Shown: piece by piece, positions 15,840 to 24,722 of the stretch
Numbering within the stretch: the stretch's first letter is position 1
Layout of the letters: each line of letters opens with the position of its first letter
Source: Legionella micdadei
Lineage (GTDB): Bacteria; Pseudomonadota; Gammaproteobacteria; Legionellales; Legionellaceae
Reading direction: 5' to 3'
Length of the DNA stretch: 64,000 nucleotides
Assembly: GCF_000953635.1 (NCBI RefSeq)
Contig: NZ_LN614830.1
Coordinates: 124,001-188,000 of the forward strand
Translations under genes and position numbers: made by a program
The notes under the pieces: generated by a model
What the model was told of the DNA's origin: nothing
What the model saw: the letters and a program-made list of their open reading frames with translations, nothing else
The model's database searches: none

Positions 15840-18025
15840 GATAAATCCATTGGATCAATGTCCACATTCCAGCGAACAGCGTTGTTTAATTTGTTCATTG
15901 TTAACCAGGCTCTTAGCTTCGTCAATGCATTATGCAGAATTTTGCGTGACGGGGATTTGATTAATAACTGCATTCGATGTTGTTTGGCCTTGCGCGCTAA
16001 AGGTGCAGGTGCTGGACCTAGGACTCTGATGCCGGCTGTCTCTAATTGTTCTTTTGCGGTATGTAAAAAATGAAGTACTTCAGAAGGAATCTTATCTTGG
16101 GCACGAATGACAGCAAGGTAGTGGTAGGGAGGCAATTCAGCGTGTTGCCGCATCACGAGCAACGCTTTGGCAAAAACTTCATAGCCCTGCTGAATAAGCA
16201 GATTAAGTAATGGGTGTTGTGGAATGTGGGTTTGGATAAGCACTTGGCCTGCAAATTGCGCTCGTCCTGCCCGTCCAGAAACCTGGGTTAAAAGTTGCCC
16301 TAGCCGCTCTAAAGCACGAAAATCTTGATTATAAAAACCAGCATCAGTATCAAGAACAACCACTAAAGTTAAACGGGGAAAATGATGGCCCTTCGCTAGC
16401 ATTTGCGTCCCAACAATTAACTGGGCTTCGCCTTTATTGATACGTTCAAGCTGAGTATTCAGTTCGTTTTTTTTCCTTACTTCATCGCGATCAATGCGCA
16501 GGAGATTGGTATCTGGAAACTGGGTTTGCAGAAACTCGTGGATCCGCTGTGTGCCTGCACCAATAGGGAGTAACTCAGTGCCGCTGCAAGAGCCGCATTG
16601 AGTGGGAATTTTTTTTGTCGCACCGCAGTGGTGGCAAATGAGGCGCCCCAATTGACGATGCAAGGTGAGGTGGCTATCACAGGCATGGCAATCAGCCATC
16701 CAACCACATTGATGACAAAGTAGTACGGGAGCAAAACCACGTCGGTTTATAAAGACTAGCACTTGATTCCCCTGTGCTAAATGTTCGGCAATCAAAGCCA
16801 GACTACCGGGAGCCAGTCCGTTTTGCAGTTGGGTATTACGAATATCGAGAAGGCGAAAGTGCAAGGGCGAGGTGGCGAGTGCCCTTTGCTGAAGGCGTAA
16901 TAAGGTGTATTTGTTTGATACACAATTATACAAACTTTCAAGGCTAGGTGTAGCTGAGCCTAAAATAATGGGGATTTTAGCTAAATAGGCCCGCATTAAT
17001 GCGGTATCACGGGCAGAATAGCGCACTCCATCCATTTGTTTCAAAGAGGCGTCGTGTTCTTCATCAATGATGATCAGACCCAATGAAGGCATTGGCGTGA
17101 AAACGGCGGTTCGCGTGCCGATGACCAATTTAATCAAGTTATCATTGGCTAACTGCCAAGCGACTTGCCTCTCTGTTTCATTTAAATTCGAATGAATCAC
17201 CCCCATCGGCTGGTTAAAACGCGCTGTAAATCGCGCGAGTAATTGAGGGGTAAGGCCGATCTCAGGAACTAAAATCAGGACTTGCCTACCCTGCCCTAAG
17301 ATTTTAGCAATCAGTTGCAAGTAAACTTCGGTTTTACCGCTCCCTGTGACCCCCTGCAACAAGAAGCAGTGATAAGTGTTCATATACTCAGTGAGTTTGT
17401 TTAAAGCAGCGGCTTGTTCCTCATTCAGTGCAAGTGGCTGCTCGGTATTTTGGTTGGGGTGGGTGGGGAGGGCAATTTTTTGCGTTACTGAAATGATGTT
17501 TAATGCTAATAGGGCTTCGATTTGGGCTTGATTAAATCCTTCTTTTTGCAGTACTGATTTACTCACTGGATTTTGCTGTTGGCTTAAAAACTCAATCAGG
17601 GCAAGTTGCTTACGCGCTCTTGCCGATAAAAATTGTTGTGCTGATTCTCGAGGGACAGCAAGCTCATAATAGTTGCAGGTAGGTAATTCCTTTTTCAAAC
17701 CCTGGCGGTATTTTTTTGGTAAAGCAAGGGGAATGACTTCAGACAATGGCGACTGATAGTAACTGCTTACCCATCGGCACAAAGTAAGTAGATCTTCGCT
17801 TAGCAAAGGTTGTTCATCAATGACTGAGGTAATCGATTTGAGGGTGGTATCGTCATCTTCTAAAGTGTGATGGCCTATTACTAAGCCTAATCGAGTCTTA
17901 GTGCGGAAGGGAACCCACACTCGGGCACCAGCACAAGGTTTCAGATCATCCGCAACGTAATCAAAATAATCGCGATTAGTGTGCGGAATACAAACTTTAT
18001 AGCGTATTCTCAACTGCGTTGCCAT
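15836..18025 (-). CDS. priA: Primosomal protein N' (replication restart helicase PriA)
   Basis: A 729-residue superfamily 2 helicase that reloads replisomes at stalled forks. The N-terminal ~200 residues are the 3' DNA-binding and winged-helix domains. Walker A is GVTGSGKTEVYL, the Walker B box is IIIDEEHD, motif III is GSATPS, and a zinc-binding insertion with paired Cys follows (CHQCGW..CHAC..CHHCGA..CGSC). The C-terminal half carries QVSGRAGRA. Its start overlaps the end of the PTPS-like gene by 16 bases. Confidence 0.95.
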   Translation of the reverse strand: MATQLRIRYKVCIPHTNRDYFDYVADDLKPCAGARVWVPFRTKTRLGLVIGHHTLEDDDTTLKSITSVIDEQPLLSEDLLTLCRWVSSYYQSPLSEVIPLALPKKYRQGLKKELPTCNYYELAVPRESAQQFLSARARKQLALIEFLSQQQNPVSKSVLQKEGFNQAQIEALLALNIISVTQKIALPTHPNQNTEQPLALNEEQAAALNKLTEYMNTYHCFLLQGVTGSGKTEVYLQLIAKILGQGRQVLILVPEIGLTPQLLARFTARFNQPMGVIHSNLNETERQVAWQLANDNLIKLVIGTRTAVFTPMPSLGLIIIDEEHDASLKQMDGVRYSARDTALMRAYLAKIPIILGSATPSLESLYNCVSNKYTLLRLQQRALATSPLHFRLLDIRNTQLQNGLAPGSLALIAEHLAQGNQVLVFINRRGFAPVLLCHQCGWMADCHACDSHLTLHRQLGRLICHHCGATKKIPTQCGSCSGTELLPIGAGTQRIHEFLQTQFPDTNLLRIDRDEVRKKNELNTQLERINKGEAQLIVGTQMLAKGHHFPRLTLVVVLDTDAGFYNQDFRALERLGQLLTQVSGRAGRAQFAGQVLIQTHIPQHPLLNLLIQQGYEVFAKALLVMRQHAELPPYHYLAVIRAQDKIPSEVLHFLHTAKEQLETAGIRVLGPAPAPLARKAKQHRMQLLIKSPSRKILHNALTKLRAWLTMNKLNNAVRWNVDIDPMDLS

Positions 18026-18507
18026 TCGTGGCTTGCCGATTGGCCCGGCGCTGAAAAGACTTTGACAACCACTTTTTCAATACGATGCCGGTCTAATTCG
18101 GTTTTATTTTTAATAAGTTCATTGACAAACCAGCGTGATAATTCTTCAACAGTAATGTTCGTCAACGGCATTAGTGTCACATCTTCTTTTAAAAAGGGGA
18201 TTTTTTTATGATTAAAAGTGAAATAGTAATACTCCCCATCTTCGGCAAATTCTAAGAAGGGCGAAAATTGCGGCATTAAGAAGGTTTGATTTAAAGATCG
18301 ACATAAATTATGTATCCGCTCTTTGTAATAACGGTAGTCAAAAGTCATACCATTTTCTTCAACCCATGTGGTGAGCGCCAAATAAACAGCATACATATGG
18401 CCGTGTAAAGGTTCTCGCTCGGTAGCTGAGAAAATAGTGGTATGGCCTGCCGAAAATTTCATCGATTCTTTTTGTAATTCCACGGTAGTTAAGTATTTTT
18501 TCATCAT
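18010..18507 (-). CDS. PTPS/QueD-family protein lacking the usual catalytic triad
   Basis: 165 residues of the 6-pyruvoyl-tetrahydropterin synthase (COG0720) fold. The zinc-binding His of FSAGH and LHGH are kept, and so is the pterin-anchoring Glu in TNITVEELSRWF. The catalytic Cys that precedes LHGH in QueD and PTPS is missing (sequence EREPLHGH), and the Asp-His dyad of the LDH..LN motif reads LNQT. A Glu in front of LHGH recalls PTPS-III enzymes that stand in for dihydroneopterin aldolase in folate synthesis, but the register is uncertain. It overlaps both neighbours (ATGA with the methyltransferase, 16 bases with priA). Confidence 0.75.
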   Translation of the reverse strand: MMKKYLTTVELQKESMKFSAGHTTIFSATEREPLHGHMYAVYLALTTWVEENGMTFDYRYYKERIHNLCRSLNQTFLMPQFSPFLEFAEDGEYYYFTFNHKKIPFLKEDVTLMPLTNITVEELSRWFVNELIKNKTELDRHRIEKVVVKVFSAPGQSASHEWQRS

Positions 18508-19619
18508 AAACTCGCTCGTTTATCGTGCAGTTGAAAACCAGTTAATGGAGTTTGTATGTTTTTGGTTAAGGCAATGACCTTGAACAATTCGCCCATTTCG
18601 CTAGGTTGAATAAGCTGTTTGACTGCCTGATGGGTTTTTAATCGCTCACGTTCGTTGTTTACATTTTCCAATAAGCTTAACAAACCGTTTGCCAGCAAAA
18701 AAGAGGCTTGGTTGCAGTACCCCGCAATATGAAAACCGGCGGTATGGGCGGCTTCAGCGACGTGGGTAAAATCAACATGGGCGGTGATGTCCTGCTCCCC
18801 CACGTGAATGAGGGGATTAGGGTGTGCGTGATGACGGTAATGGCACATTAAGGTGCCGGTGTTGCGATCAGGATGATAATATTCATGCCGTGGAAACCCA
18901 TAGTCGATGAGGAGCACTATCCCCTGGGTTAACAGGCTGTAGCATTGCTTAATCCAATCGTCGAGAAATAAATTGACTTCAGAGAGGTAAGGTATCTGCC
19001 CTTTTGGTATATTTTGGATAATGTAAGTGAGTAACCGCTGATTAGTACAGGGTTTAAATACTTCAATTAATTCATCTTGAGCATTAAGGCTAACAAAGCT
19101 TTCTTGAATCCCATCTGTTGTTTGCAAAAAACGATGTACTGGCATGGCGTCAAGCACTTCGTTAGCGATAATAACCCCATTGAAAGCCTGTTTAGGCCAG
19201 CGGTCAAGCCATATAACGCGGGAAAAAAGGTGGGGAATTTCTTGCTGGATTAATTCAGATTGTCGTTGGCGTAAATCAGGGCTGACTTCAAGAATATAAT
19301 AAATATCGGGTAAGCAAGTTAAGTATTCGAGCTCGGTTAAAAGATCAACGCATAAGCGGCCTGAACCTGCACCGAATTCAAATAAAGCGGGTGAGTTCAG
19401 ACTGTCTAGTACCTCCTTGCATTGCCGTGCAAGTGTTTTGCCGAACAAAGGAGTTAATTCCGGTGCAGTTACAAAATCGCCATGGGCGCCAAATTTTTGC
19501 AATCCCGCACTATAATAGCCAAAATAGGGTGCATAGAGTGCTTGCTGCATAAATTCCACAAAAGGCATATCGCCTTGTTGTGCTATCTGGGTGCGAAGTA
19601 GTTGGAGTAAATTCATCAT
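18504..19619 (-). CDS. MidA/NDUFAF7-like SAM-dependent methyltransferase
   Basis: 371 residues of the PF02636 family. The N-terminal part carries FMQQALYAPYFGYYS and GDFVTAPEL, followed by the SAM-binding FEFGAGSGRLCVDLL motif, VIIANEVLDAMPVHR and IDYGFPRHEYYH. Mitochondrial NDUFAF7 dimethylates an arginine in complex I; bacterial targets are unproven. It is the first gene of a four-gene overlapping operon with the PTPS-like gene, priA and the thioesterase. It diverges from the SDR gene across 89 bp. Confidence 0.88.
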   Translation of the reverse strand: MMNLLQLLRTQIAQQGDMPFVEFMQQALYAPYFGYYSAGLQKFGAHGDFVTAPELTPLFGKTLARQCKEVLDSLNSPALFEFGAGSGRLCVDLLTELEYLTCLPDIYYILEVSPDLRQRQSELIQQEIPHLFSRVIWLDRWPKQAFNGVIIANEVLDAMPVHRFLQTTDGIQESFVSLNAQDELIEVFKPCTNQRLLTYIIQNIPKGQIPYLSEVNLFLDDWIKQCYSLLTQGIVLLIDYGFPRHEYYHPDRNTGTLMCHYRHHAHPNPLIHVGEQDITAHVDFTHVAEAAHTAGFHIAGYCNQASFLLANGLLSLLENVNNERERLKTHQAVKQLIQPSEMGELFKVIALTKNIQTPLTGFQLHDKRASL

Positions 19620-19708
19620 TGCTTAAAATATCAAGTGTACCGGGAAAAAACGTTTGGTTTACTTTTCCTCGGAAACTTCTGGTTAAACTATAAAACGAGG
19701 AACATACC

Positions 19709-20458
19709 TTGAATCAAGCTAACACACAAGCGCTAAAAGTAGCGTTAGTTACCGGTGCTGCCAGACGCATAGGTGCAGCTATCACAGAACAGCTTCATCA
19801 GGCAGGCTACAGTGTGATTATTCATTGTCGGAGTTCCTTAGCTGAGGCACAAAGTTTAGCACAGAATTTAAATCAGAAGCGTCCAAACTCTGCGTTAGTC
19901 TTACCCTGTGATCTCTGCACACATCAAGCAATCGAAGAGTTAATTTCCTCAGCAACCGCTTGGGTCGGCCGATTAGATGTGCTTGTTAATAATGCTTCCA
20001 TTTTCAGTCGCACTGACTTGGCTGATTTTGATGACAAGGGTTGGTCTGAGTTATTTGAAACTAATGTCAAAATACCATTTCAATTAAGTCTTGCTGCCCG
20101 CCCTTATCTAGCCCTGCAGCAAGGAGCAATCATTAATATAACTGATATTCATGCGGATAAGCCTCTTAAAGGTTATGCAGTCTATTGCCAAACTAAAGCC
20201 GCTCTCGTTATGCAAACCAAAGCCCTGGCACGCGAATTTGCACCGCAAATCCGTGTTAACGCGATTGCTCCTGGCGCAATCGCTTGGCCTGAACAGGGCA
20301 ATGTGCTTTCCCTTGAACAAAAAAATGAAATCATTAACAAAACTCCTTTAAAACGCCATGGGAGCCCTCTTTTTATTGCCCAGGCAGTATTAGCTTTGAT
20401 AGAAAACCCATTTATAACAGGACAAATTTTGAACGTGGATGGGGGGCGAAGTGTTTAA
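19709..20458 (+). CDS. Pteridine-reductase-like short-chain dehydrogenase (FolM/PTR1 type)
   Basis: A 249-residue SDR. The nucleotide loop is TGAARRIGAAI with the Arg of TGxxxRxG typical of PTR1/FolM, followed by IIHCRSS, which favours NADPH. NNAS, the catalytic Tyr-Lys in GYAVYCQTKAAL, and the substrate-loop NAIAPGAIAWPE follow. It would reduce dihydropterins or dihydrofolate. The start is TTG at 19709, with GAGGAA upstream and no ATG before the Rossmann motif. It diverges from an operon that contains a pterin-fold protein, suggesting a shared pterin/folate role. Confidence 0.82.
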   Translation: MNQANTQALKVALVTGAARRIGAAITEQLHQAGYSVIIHCRSSLAEAQSLAQNLNQKRPNSALVLPCDLCTHQAIEELISSATAWVGRLDVLVNNASIFSRTDLADFDDKGWSELFETNVKIPFQLSLAARPYLALQQGAIINITDIHADKPLKGYAVYCQTKAALVMQTKALAREFAPQIRVNAIAPGAIAWPEQGNVLSLEQKNEIINKTPLKRHGSPLFIAQAVLALIENPFITGQILNVDGGRSV

Positions 20459-20607
20459 TGGTCGGCAATGCTGACAATCGCTTATTTTCTTGGGTTACTT
20501 AGACAAAACAACCTATCGATTTATTGTTTTTTGTAGCTCCCAAGTATGTCCGCTGCGCAAAAAGACGTGTTCAGGATGACCTACCTATGGTCTTACAGTT
20601 TTTTAGA

Positions 20608-21108
20608 TTAATCTTTTGTCAGTAACCGGTTAGTAAAGGCAATAGCAAGCACAGAAAGAAGGAGCGTTAAGTGAATGATCACTTGCCACATCACCGTGAA
20701 GTTAGTTTGCTTTGTGGGATCGATAAATGTTCGCAATAAATGAATGGATGAAATACCAATCAGGGCAAGGGCAAGTTTAATTTTCATAGCACCTGCATCC
20801 AAATGATCCAACCATTCGGGTTGATCAGGATGTGTGTCTAACTCAAGGCGGGAAACAAAAGTCTCATAGCCGCCGAGGACTACCATGATGAGCAAATTAG
20901 CAATCATTACCACGTCAATTAAGTCCAGGACACCGAGCATGATATGGGTATCATCGAAACCATTGATATTGACAACCAGATGAAATAATTCGATGACATA
21001 ACGATAGACATAGGCCGCGAGGATAATTAAAAGGCCGACATAGAGAGGCAACTGTAACCAGCGTCCCATAAAAAAGCCATGACCGATAATTGCTTTAAAT
21101 TTAATCAT
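20608..21108 (-). CDS. UPF0114 (YqhA-type) membrane protein
   Basis: 166 residues with four hydrophobic segments: GRWLQLPLYVGLLIILAAYV, the VLDLIDVVMIANLLIMVVLGGYE region that is diagnostic of the YqhA family, IKLALALIGISSIHLL and the final VIIHLTLLLSVLAIAF. The loop between segments two and three is acidic (HPDQPEWLDHLD). The function of this family is unknown. It stands alone, 51 bp upstream of the dus gene on the other side. Confidence 0.85.
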   Translation of the reverse strand: MIKFKAIIGHGFFMGRWLQLPLYVGLLIILAAYVYRYVIELFHLVVNINGFDDTHIMLGVLDLIDVVMIANLLIMVVLGGYETFVSRLELDTHPDQPEWLDHLDAGAMKIKLALALIGISSIHLLRTFIDPTKQTNFTVMWQVIIHLTLLLSVLAIAFTNRLLTKD

Positions 21109-21159
21109 TTATTGTCCTATTGTGCGCACATTTATTTCATAAAGAGCATAATATAGGCA

Positions 21160-22134
21160 TTATGCCTTTTCACTCAAGTTAGTCAATGAATTCTTTAACC
21201 ATCCCTCTATTTGATCAAATTCATTCAGTTGGTAAAAGGCATGCAATTGCTTTGTGCTGAGCTGATTCTTAAAATAATAACGAATCAAGGACTTGCTTTG
21301 TAACAACGCCCGATATTCATTTTCTAAGGCGGCTAATCCTTGCAAGTGCTGCATAAAAAGCCCAATTTGCTGAGCCGGATTAGGTTGAATGTGTTTGTCA
21401 GTAAGTAAAGTTTGATATAACCAGGGTTTGCCGGTTCCTGCACGAGCTATCATAAAGGCATCACACTGAGTTTGTTGGATGGCTTCATATAAACTTGCGT
21501 GATCAGAAAAGTCGCCATTAGCAATCACTGGAATATTGACTTGCTGTTTTATCTTGGCTATTTGATTCAGGTTGTTCGCTTTATCATAATCGTCATCCCA
21601 ACGTCTGCCATGGATAATTAACGCGTCTGCACCGACGTCAGCAACTCTCTTAGCAAGCTCGAAATCCGAAGGATTACCCAATATGCGAAGTTTAACTGTC
21701 AAGGGAATTTTAATCGCCTTGCGAACTGTATTGACTATTTCCGCAAGCTGTTGCGGTTTTTCAAGTAAAGCGCTACCTGCCCCTTTCTTACGGATTTTTC
21801 CTTTAGGACAACCGCAATTAATGTCGATTAAATCAGCCCCTATTCCCTCAAGGCGGGTTGCAGCTTGTGCCATAATTAAAGGGTCAGTACCGGCAATCTG
21901 ATAGCAAAGCACCTTTTCATTATTTGTACGATGCAAGTAACGTGAATGCAGAGTATGTTTATGGACAACATCATGGGCTGAAATCATTTCCGAAACACAG
22001 TATGCCGGGGGGGTGAATTGGTAAAATAGCTCCCGAAAGGGAGAGCAGCTGAACCCAGCAAGCGGTCCTTGAATAAGACGATGAGTGAGGGTTAATGAAC
22101 CAAGGGTCCATTGGCTATTGAGGAAAGACTGCAT
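21160..22134 (-). CDS. tRNA-dihydrouridine synthase
   Basis: A 324-residue FMN TIM-barrel enzyme that reduces uridines in the tRNA D-loop. Seen are the N-terminal GPLAGFSCSPFRELF segment, QIAGTDP, the active-site Cys loop DINCGCPKGKIRKKGAGSALL, TVKLRIL, IIHGRRWDDDY (where most Dus have GRT) and the FMN-phosphate NGDFSD and MIARAG motifs. The Cys loop and the RRWD variation match neither DusA nor DusC closely, so the subfamily is left open. It diverges from the 22283 gene. Confidence 0.9.
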   Translation of the reverse strand: MQSFLNSQWTLGSLTLTHRLIQGPLAGFSCSPFRELFYQFTPPAYCVSEMISAHDVVHKHTLHSRYLHRTNNEKVLCYQIAGTDPLIMAQAATRLEGIGADLIDINCGCPKGKIRKKGAGSALLEKPQQLAEIVNTVRKAIKIPLTVKLRILGNPSDFELAKRVADVGADALIIHGRRWDDDYDKANNLNQIAKIKQQVNIPVIANGDFSDHASLYEAIQQTQCDAFMIARAGTGKPWLYQTLLTDKHIQPNPAQQIGLFMQHLQGLAALENEYRALLQSKSLIRYYFKNQLSTKQLHAFYQLNEFDQIEGWLKNSLTNLSEKA

Positions 22135-22179
22135 TTACTAAATAAGAACAAGATGAAATAGGCCAAGATTGTAGTATCA

Positions 22180-22247
22180 TATACCCAAGATACTTCAAAA
22201 TGCTATTTTTAACCTATCGCCTAAAATCTAGCATCTTGAAGTATCTT
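22180..22247. repeat. Palindromic intergenic repeat element, copy 1
   Basis: Two 19-base arms, 22187-22205 (AAGATACTTCAAAATGCTA) and 22229-22247, are reverse complements with one mismatch, separated by a 23-base loop. The left arm with its flanks, 22180-22212, recurs exactly as its reverse complement at 43596-43628. The element looks like a REP/MITE-type dispersed repeat lying between dus and the 22283 gene. Confidence 0.75.
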
Positions 22248-22282
22248 CGCTATGCCCCGCTGTTTTTACTTTTAGGTTAACA

Positions 22283-22726
22283 ATGGATAAAAAATATTTC
22301 ACTCCTTTAGAATTGATTAAAATTGCGACCCAACATGCTTATTGTGCTGAGCACTTATTGCTGGATAATGCGGAAATAATCCTTACTGGCCGCGGTGTAG
22401 TTGATACTTTAACCCCCTTTATCTCACTTATGCATTTAGCTTTTGAATTGACCCTGAAGGCTTATTTACTACATGACTATAAGACCAATAATCAACACAA
22501 AAATTTACTTGAATTGCTTGCCTTAAGCCCGGAATTGGGACTGTCGAACCAAGATATCCAATTATTAAAAAAATTATCTCGACAATATGCGTTTCGCAAA
22601 GGGATAGACTATGAATTATGGGATGACAGGCAACAATTACAAGTTTTTTGCGCAGAAATCATTGGGCTTTATGAACGCTTACAAGAGTTGATGCCTTTGG
22701 AACTGCAGAAGGATTATCATCAATAA
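22283..22726 (+). CDS. Small all-helical protein, possibly HEPN-like
   Basis: 147 residues, predicted almost entirely helical, without signal peptide. LMHLAFELTLKAYLLHDY and the later RQYAFRKGIDYELW resemble the two core helices of HEPN domains, but the catalytic RX4-6H motif is not evident, so an active RNase is unlikely. An AGG lies before the ATG. It is 83 bp upstream of moxR on the same strand and could be the first gene of that transcript. Function unknown. Confidence 0.6.
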   Translation: MDKKYFTPLELIKIATQHAYCAEHLLLDNAEIILTGRGVVDTLTPFISLMHLAFELTLKAYLLHDYKTNNQHKNLLELLALSPELGLSNQDIQLLKKLSRQYAFRKGIDYELWDDRQQLQVFCAEIIGLYERLQELMPLELQKDYHQ

Positions 22727-22809
22727 TTGCTCAAGATGATATTGTCCGGTTGCTTGGCATTCCTCTGGTTTCACGCTAGGATAATATTTTTTTGCACAAG
22801 GTATGATTA

Positions 22810-23805
22810 ATGGAGCAGTTAGATCTTGGTTCAACGCAGACAGTTCAACAGCAATTTTTGCAATTAAGCGATTATCTTAATAGCCGAATCCTTGGCCAAA
22901 ATGGATTGATTTCTCGGCTGCTCATTGCTTTGCTCGCCGATGGCCATCTGTTGGTTGAAGGTGCACCAGGCCTTGCAAAAACCCGTGCCGTCAAAGAATT
23001 ATCTTCGGTAATTGAAGGAGATTTTCATCGGATTCAATTCACACCAGACTTATTGCCTGGTGATTTGACAGGTACAGACGTATTTCATCCAGAAAACAGT
23101 TCTTTTGTTTTTCAGCCTGGTCCTATTTTTCATCACCTTATTCTTGCCGATGAAATTAATCGCGCCCCTGCGAAAGTACAATCTGCCTTACTGGAAGCAA
23201 TGGCGGAACGGCAAGTGACAATCGGGGGTAAGACCTATCCTCTGCCGGAACTTTTTTTAGTCATGGCAACTCAGAACCCGATTGAGCAAGAAGGCACTTA
23301 TCCCTTACCCGAAGCCCAGCTTGATCGATTTTTGATGTATGTGCGCATTAGTTACCCAGACGCACAGGTTGAACATGATATTTTAACTTTGGCAAGACGA
23401 GAAGCGGCAGGAGAGGTAAGCAAAGAATCAGCAACCATTAAACCTTTAAGCCAGGTAACGCTGTTTGAGGCAAGACGTCAAGTGCTGCAGGTTCATACCA
23501 GCGAGGCTTTGGAAAATTATTTAGTGCAATTGGTTGTTGCGACACGAAAACCAGCTGTTTATAGTGATGAATTAGCGGGTTGGTTACGATTTGGGGCAAG
23601 CCCTCGCGCTACGATCGCCCTTGATCGTTGTGCCAGGGCCCATGCATGGTTAGCTGGCCGCAATTATGTGACACCAGAAGATATCCATGTGATTGCTCAT
23701 GACGTTCTACGCCATCGTATTCTGTTAAGCTTTGAAGCTGAAGCTGAGGGTGTGGATAGTGACGATTTTATCAATTCCTTATTAAAATTAATTGCTGTTC
23801 CTTAG
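22810..23805 (+). CDS. MoxR-family AAA+ ATPase
   Basis: 331 residues. The MoxR Walker A is GAPGLAKT, Walker B is LILADEINRAPAKVQ, sensor 1 is MATQNPIEQEGTYPLPEAQLDRF and the lid domain carries GASPRATIALDRCARA. MoxR proteins act as chaperones that mature vWA-domain proteins; here two vWA proteins (BatA, BatB) follow in the same operon. The start has AAGG eight bases upstream. It is followed after eight bases by the DUF58 gene. Confidence 0.95.
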   Translation: MEQLDLGSTQTVQQQFLQLSDYLNSRILGQNGLISRLLIALLADGHLLVEGAPGLAKTRAVKELSSVIEGDFHRIQFTPDLLPGDLTGTDVFHPENSSFVFQPGPIFHHLILADEINRAPAKVQSALLEAMAERQVTIGGKTYPLPELFLVMATQNPIEQEGTYPLPEAQLDRFLMYVRISYPDAQVEHDILTLARREAAGEVSKESATIKPLSQVTLFEARRQVLQVHTSEALENYLVQLVVATRKPAVYSDELAGWLRFGASPRATIALDRCARAHAWLAGRNYVTPEDIHVIAHDVLRHRILLSFEAEAEGVDSDDFINSLLKLIAVP

Positions 23806-23813
23806 GGTTTGCC

Positions 23814-24722
23814 ATGACTGAAGGGGTTACTGTCCAACTTGATGAATTAATCGCTCTGCGGCGTTATGCCCAGAGAGTGAATTATAAGCCTGCCGGTAAT
23901 ACGGTCCGCGCCGGTAATCATCTTTCTAAGTTGCGTGGCCGGGGGATGGACTTTGCTGAAGCGCGCAACTATCAAGCGGGTGATGAAATTCGCCACATGG
24001 AATGGCGGGTTACAGCGCGCACGGGCCGACCGCACGTCAAACTCTACCAGGAGGAAAGAGAGCGTCCTGTTGTCATTTTGAGTGATTTCAATCCATCGAT
24101 GTTTTTCGGTACGCGCCTGGCATTTAAATCGGTGATTGCTGCCCGTTTAGCTGCCATGATCGCCTGGACTGCAATAAAGCAAGGCGATCGTGTTGGCGGA
24201 TTGTTATTTTCAGCAAAAGAACATAATGAATTTACACCACGTAGTCGCGAAACGGGGGTATTGCCCTTATTAGCTTCTTTAAGTCAATACACCAATGACG
24301 GAACACTGAATAGTGATAAATCTAAGCCCTTGAGCGAAGTCCTAATGCGCGTTCGCCGTGTGACCCGCCCTGGAAGCATTTTGGTTCTTATCAGCGATTT
24401 TTATAATCTTGACCCTGACAGCGAGCAACATTTAAGCCGTTTACGTTCCCATAATGATATCTTGGTTTACCATATTTGTGATCCATTAGAACTATCCCCT
24501 CCAAAACCGCAGTATTATGCGATTACTGATGGAGAACAAGAATTTTTACTTGATACCACAATGGATGACGTGACAAACGCGTATAAAAATTTTTGTGAGG
24601 AACGAATTGCCAACTTACAAACCCAGTTTAAGCGGTTGCAAATACAATACGTGCAATTAACAGCAGAAACGAGTTTACCTCAAATAGTACGTCAGACTTT
24701 TCCTAGGAGGTCGCGTGGCTGA
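23814..24722 (+). CDS. DUF58 protein of the Bat operon
   Basis: 302 residues with the family signature GRGMDFAEARNYQAGDEIRHMEWRVTARTGRPHVK (residues ~42-76), then a degenerate vWA-like domain (VVILSDFNPSMF, ILVLISDFYN). DUF58 proteins consistently accompany moxR and vWA genes. The last bases overlap the DUF4381 gene by eight bases. Function in envelope stress tolerance is inferred from operon context. Confidence 0.9.
   Translation: MTEGVTVQLDELIALRRYAQRVNYKPAGNTVRAGNHLSKLRGRGMDFAEARNYQAGDEIRHMEWRVTARTGRPHVKLYQEERERPVVILSDFNPSMFFGTRLAFKSVIAARLAAMIAWTAIKQGDRVGGLLFSAKEHNEFTPRSRETGVLPLLASLSQYTNDGTLNSDKSKPLSEVLMRVRRVTRPGSILVLISDFYNLDPDSEQHLSRLRSHNDILVYHICDPLELSPPKPQYYAITDGEQEFLLDTTMDDVTNAYKNFCEERIANLQTQFKRLQIQYVQLTAETSLPQIVRQTFPRRSRG

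Noticed and set aside
22283..22726. HEPN toxin of a toxin-antitoxin pair
   Set aside because: The RX4-6H catalytic motif is not evident and no nucleotidyltransferase gene is adjacent.
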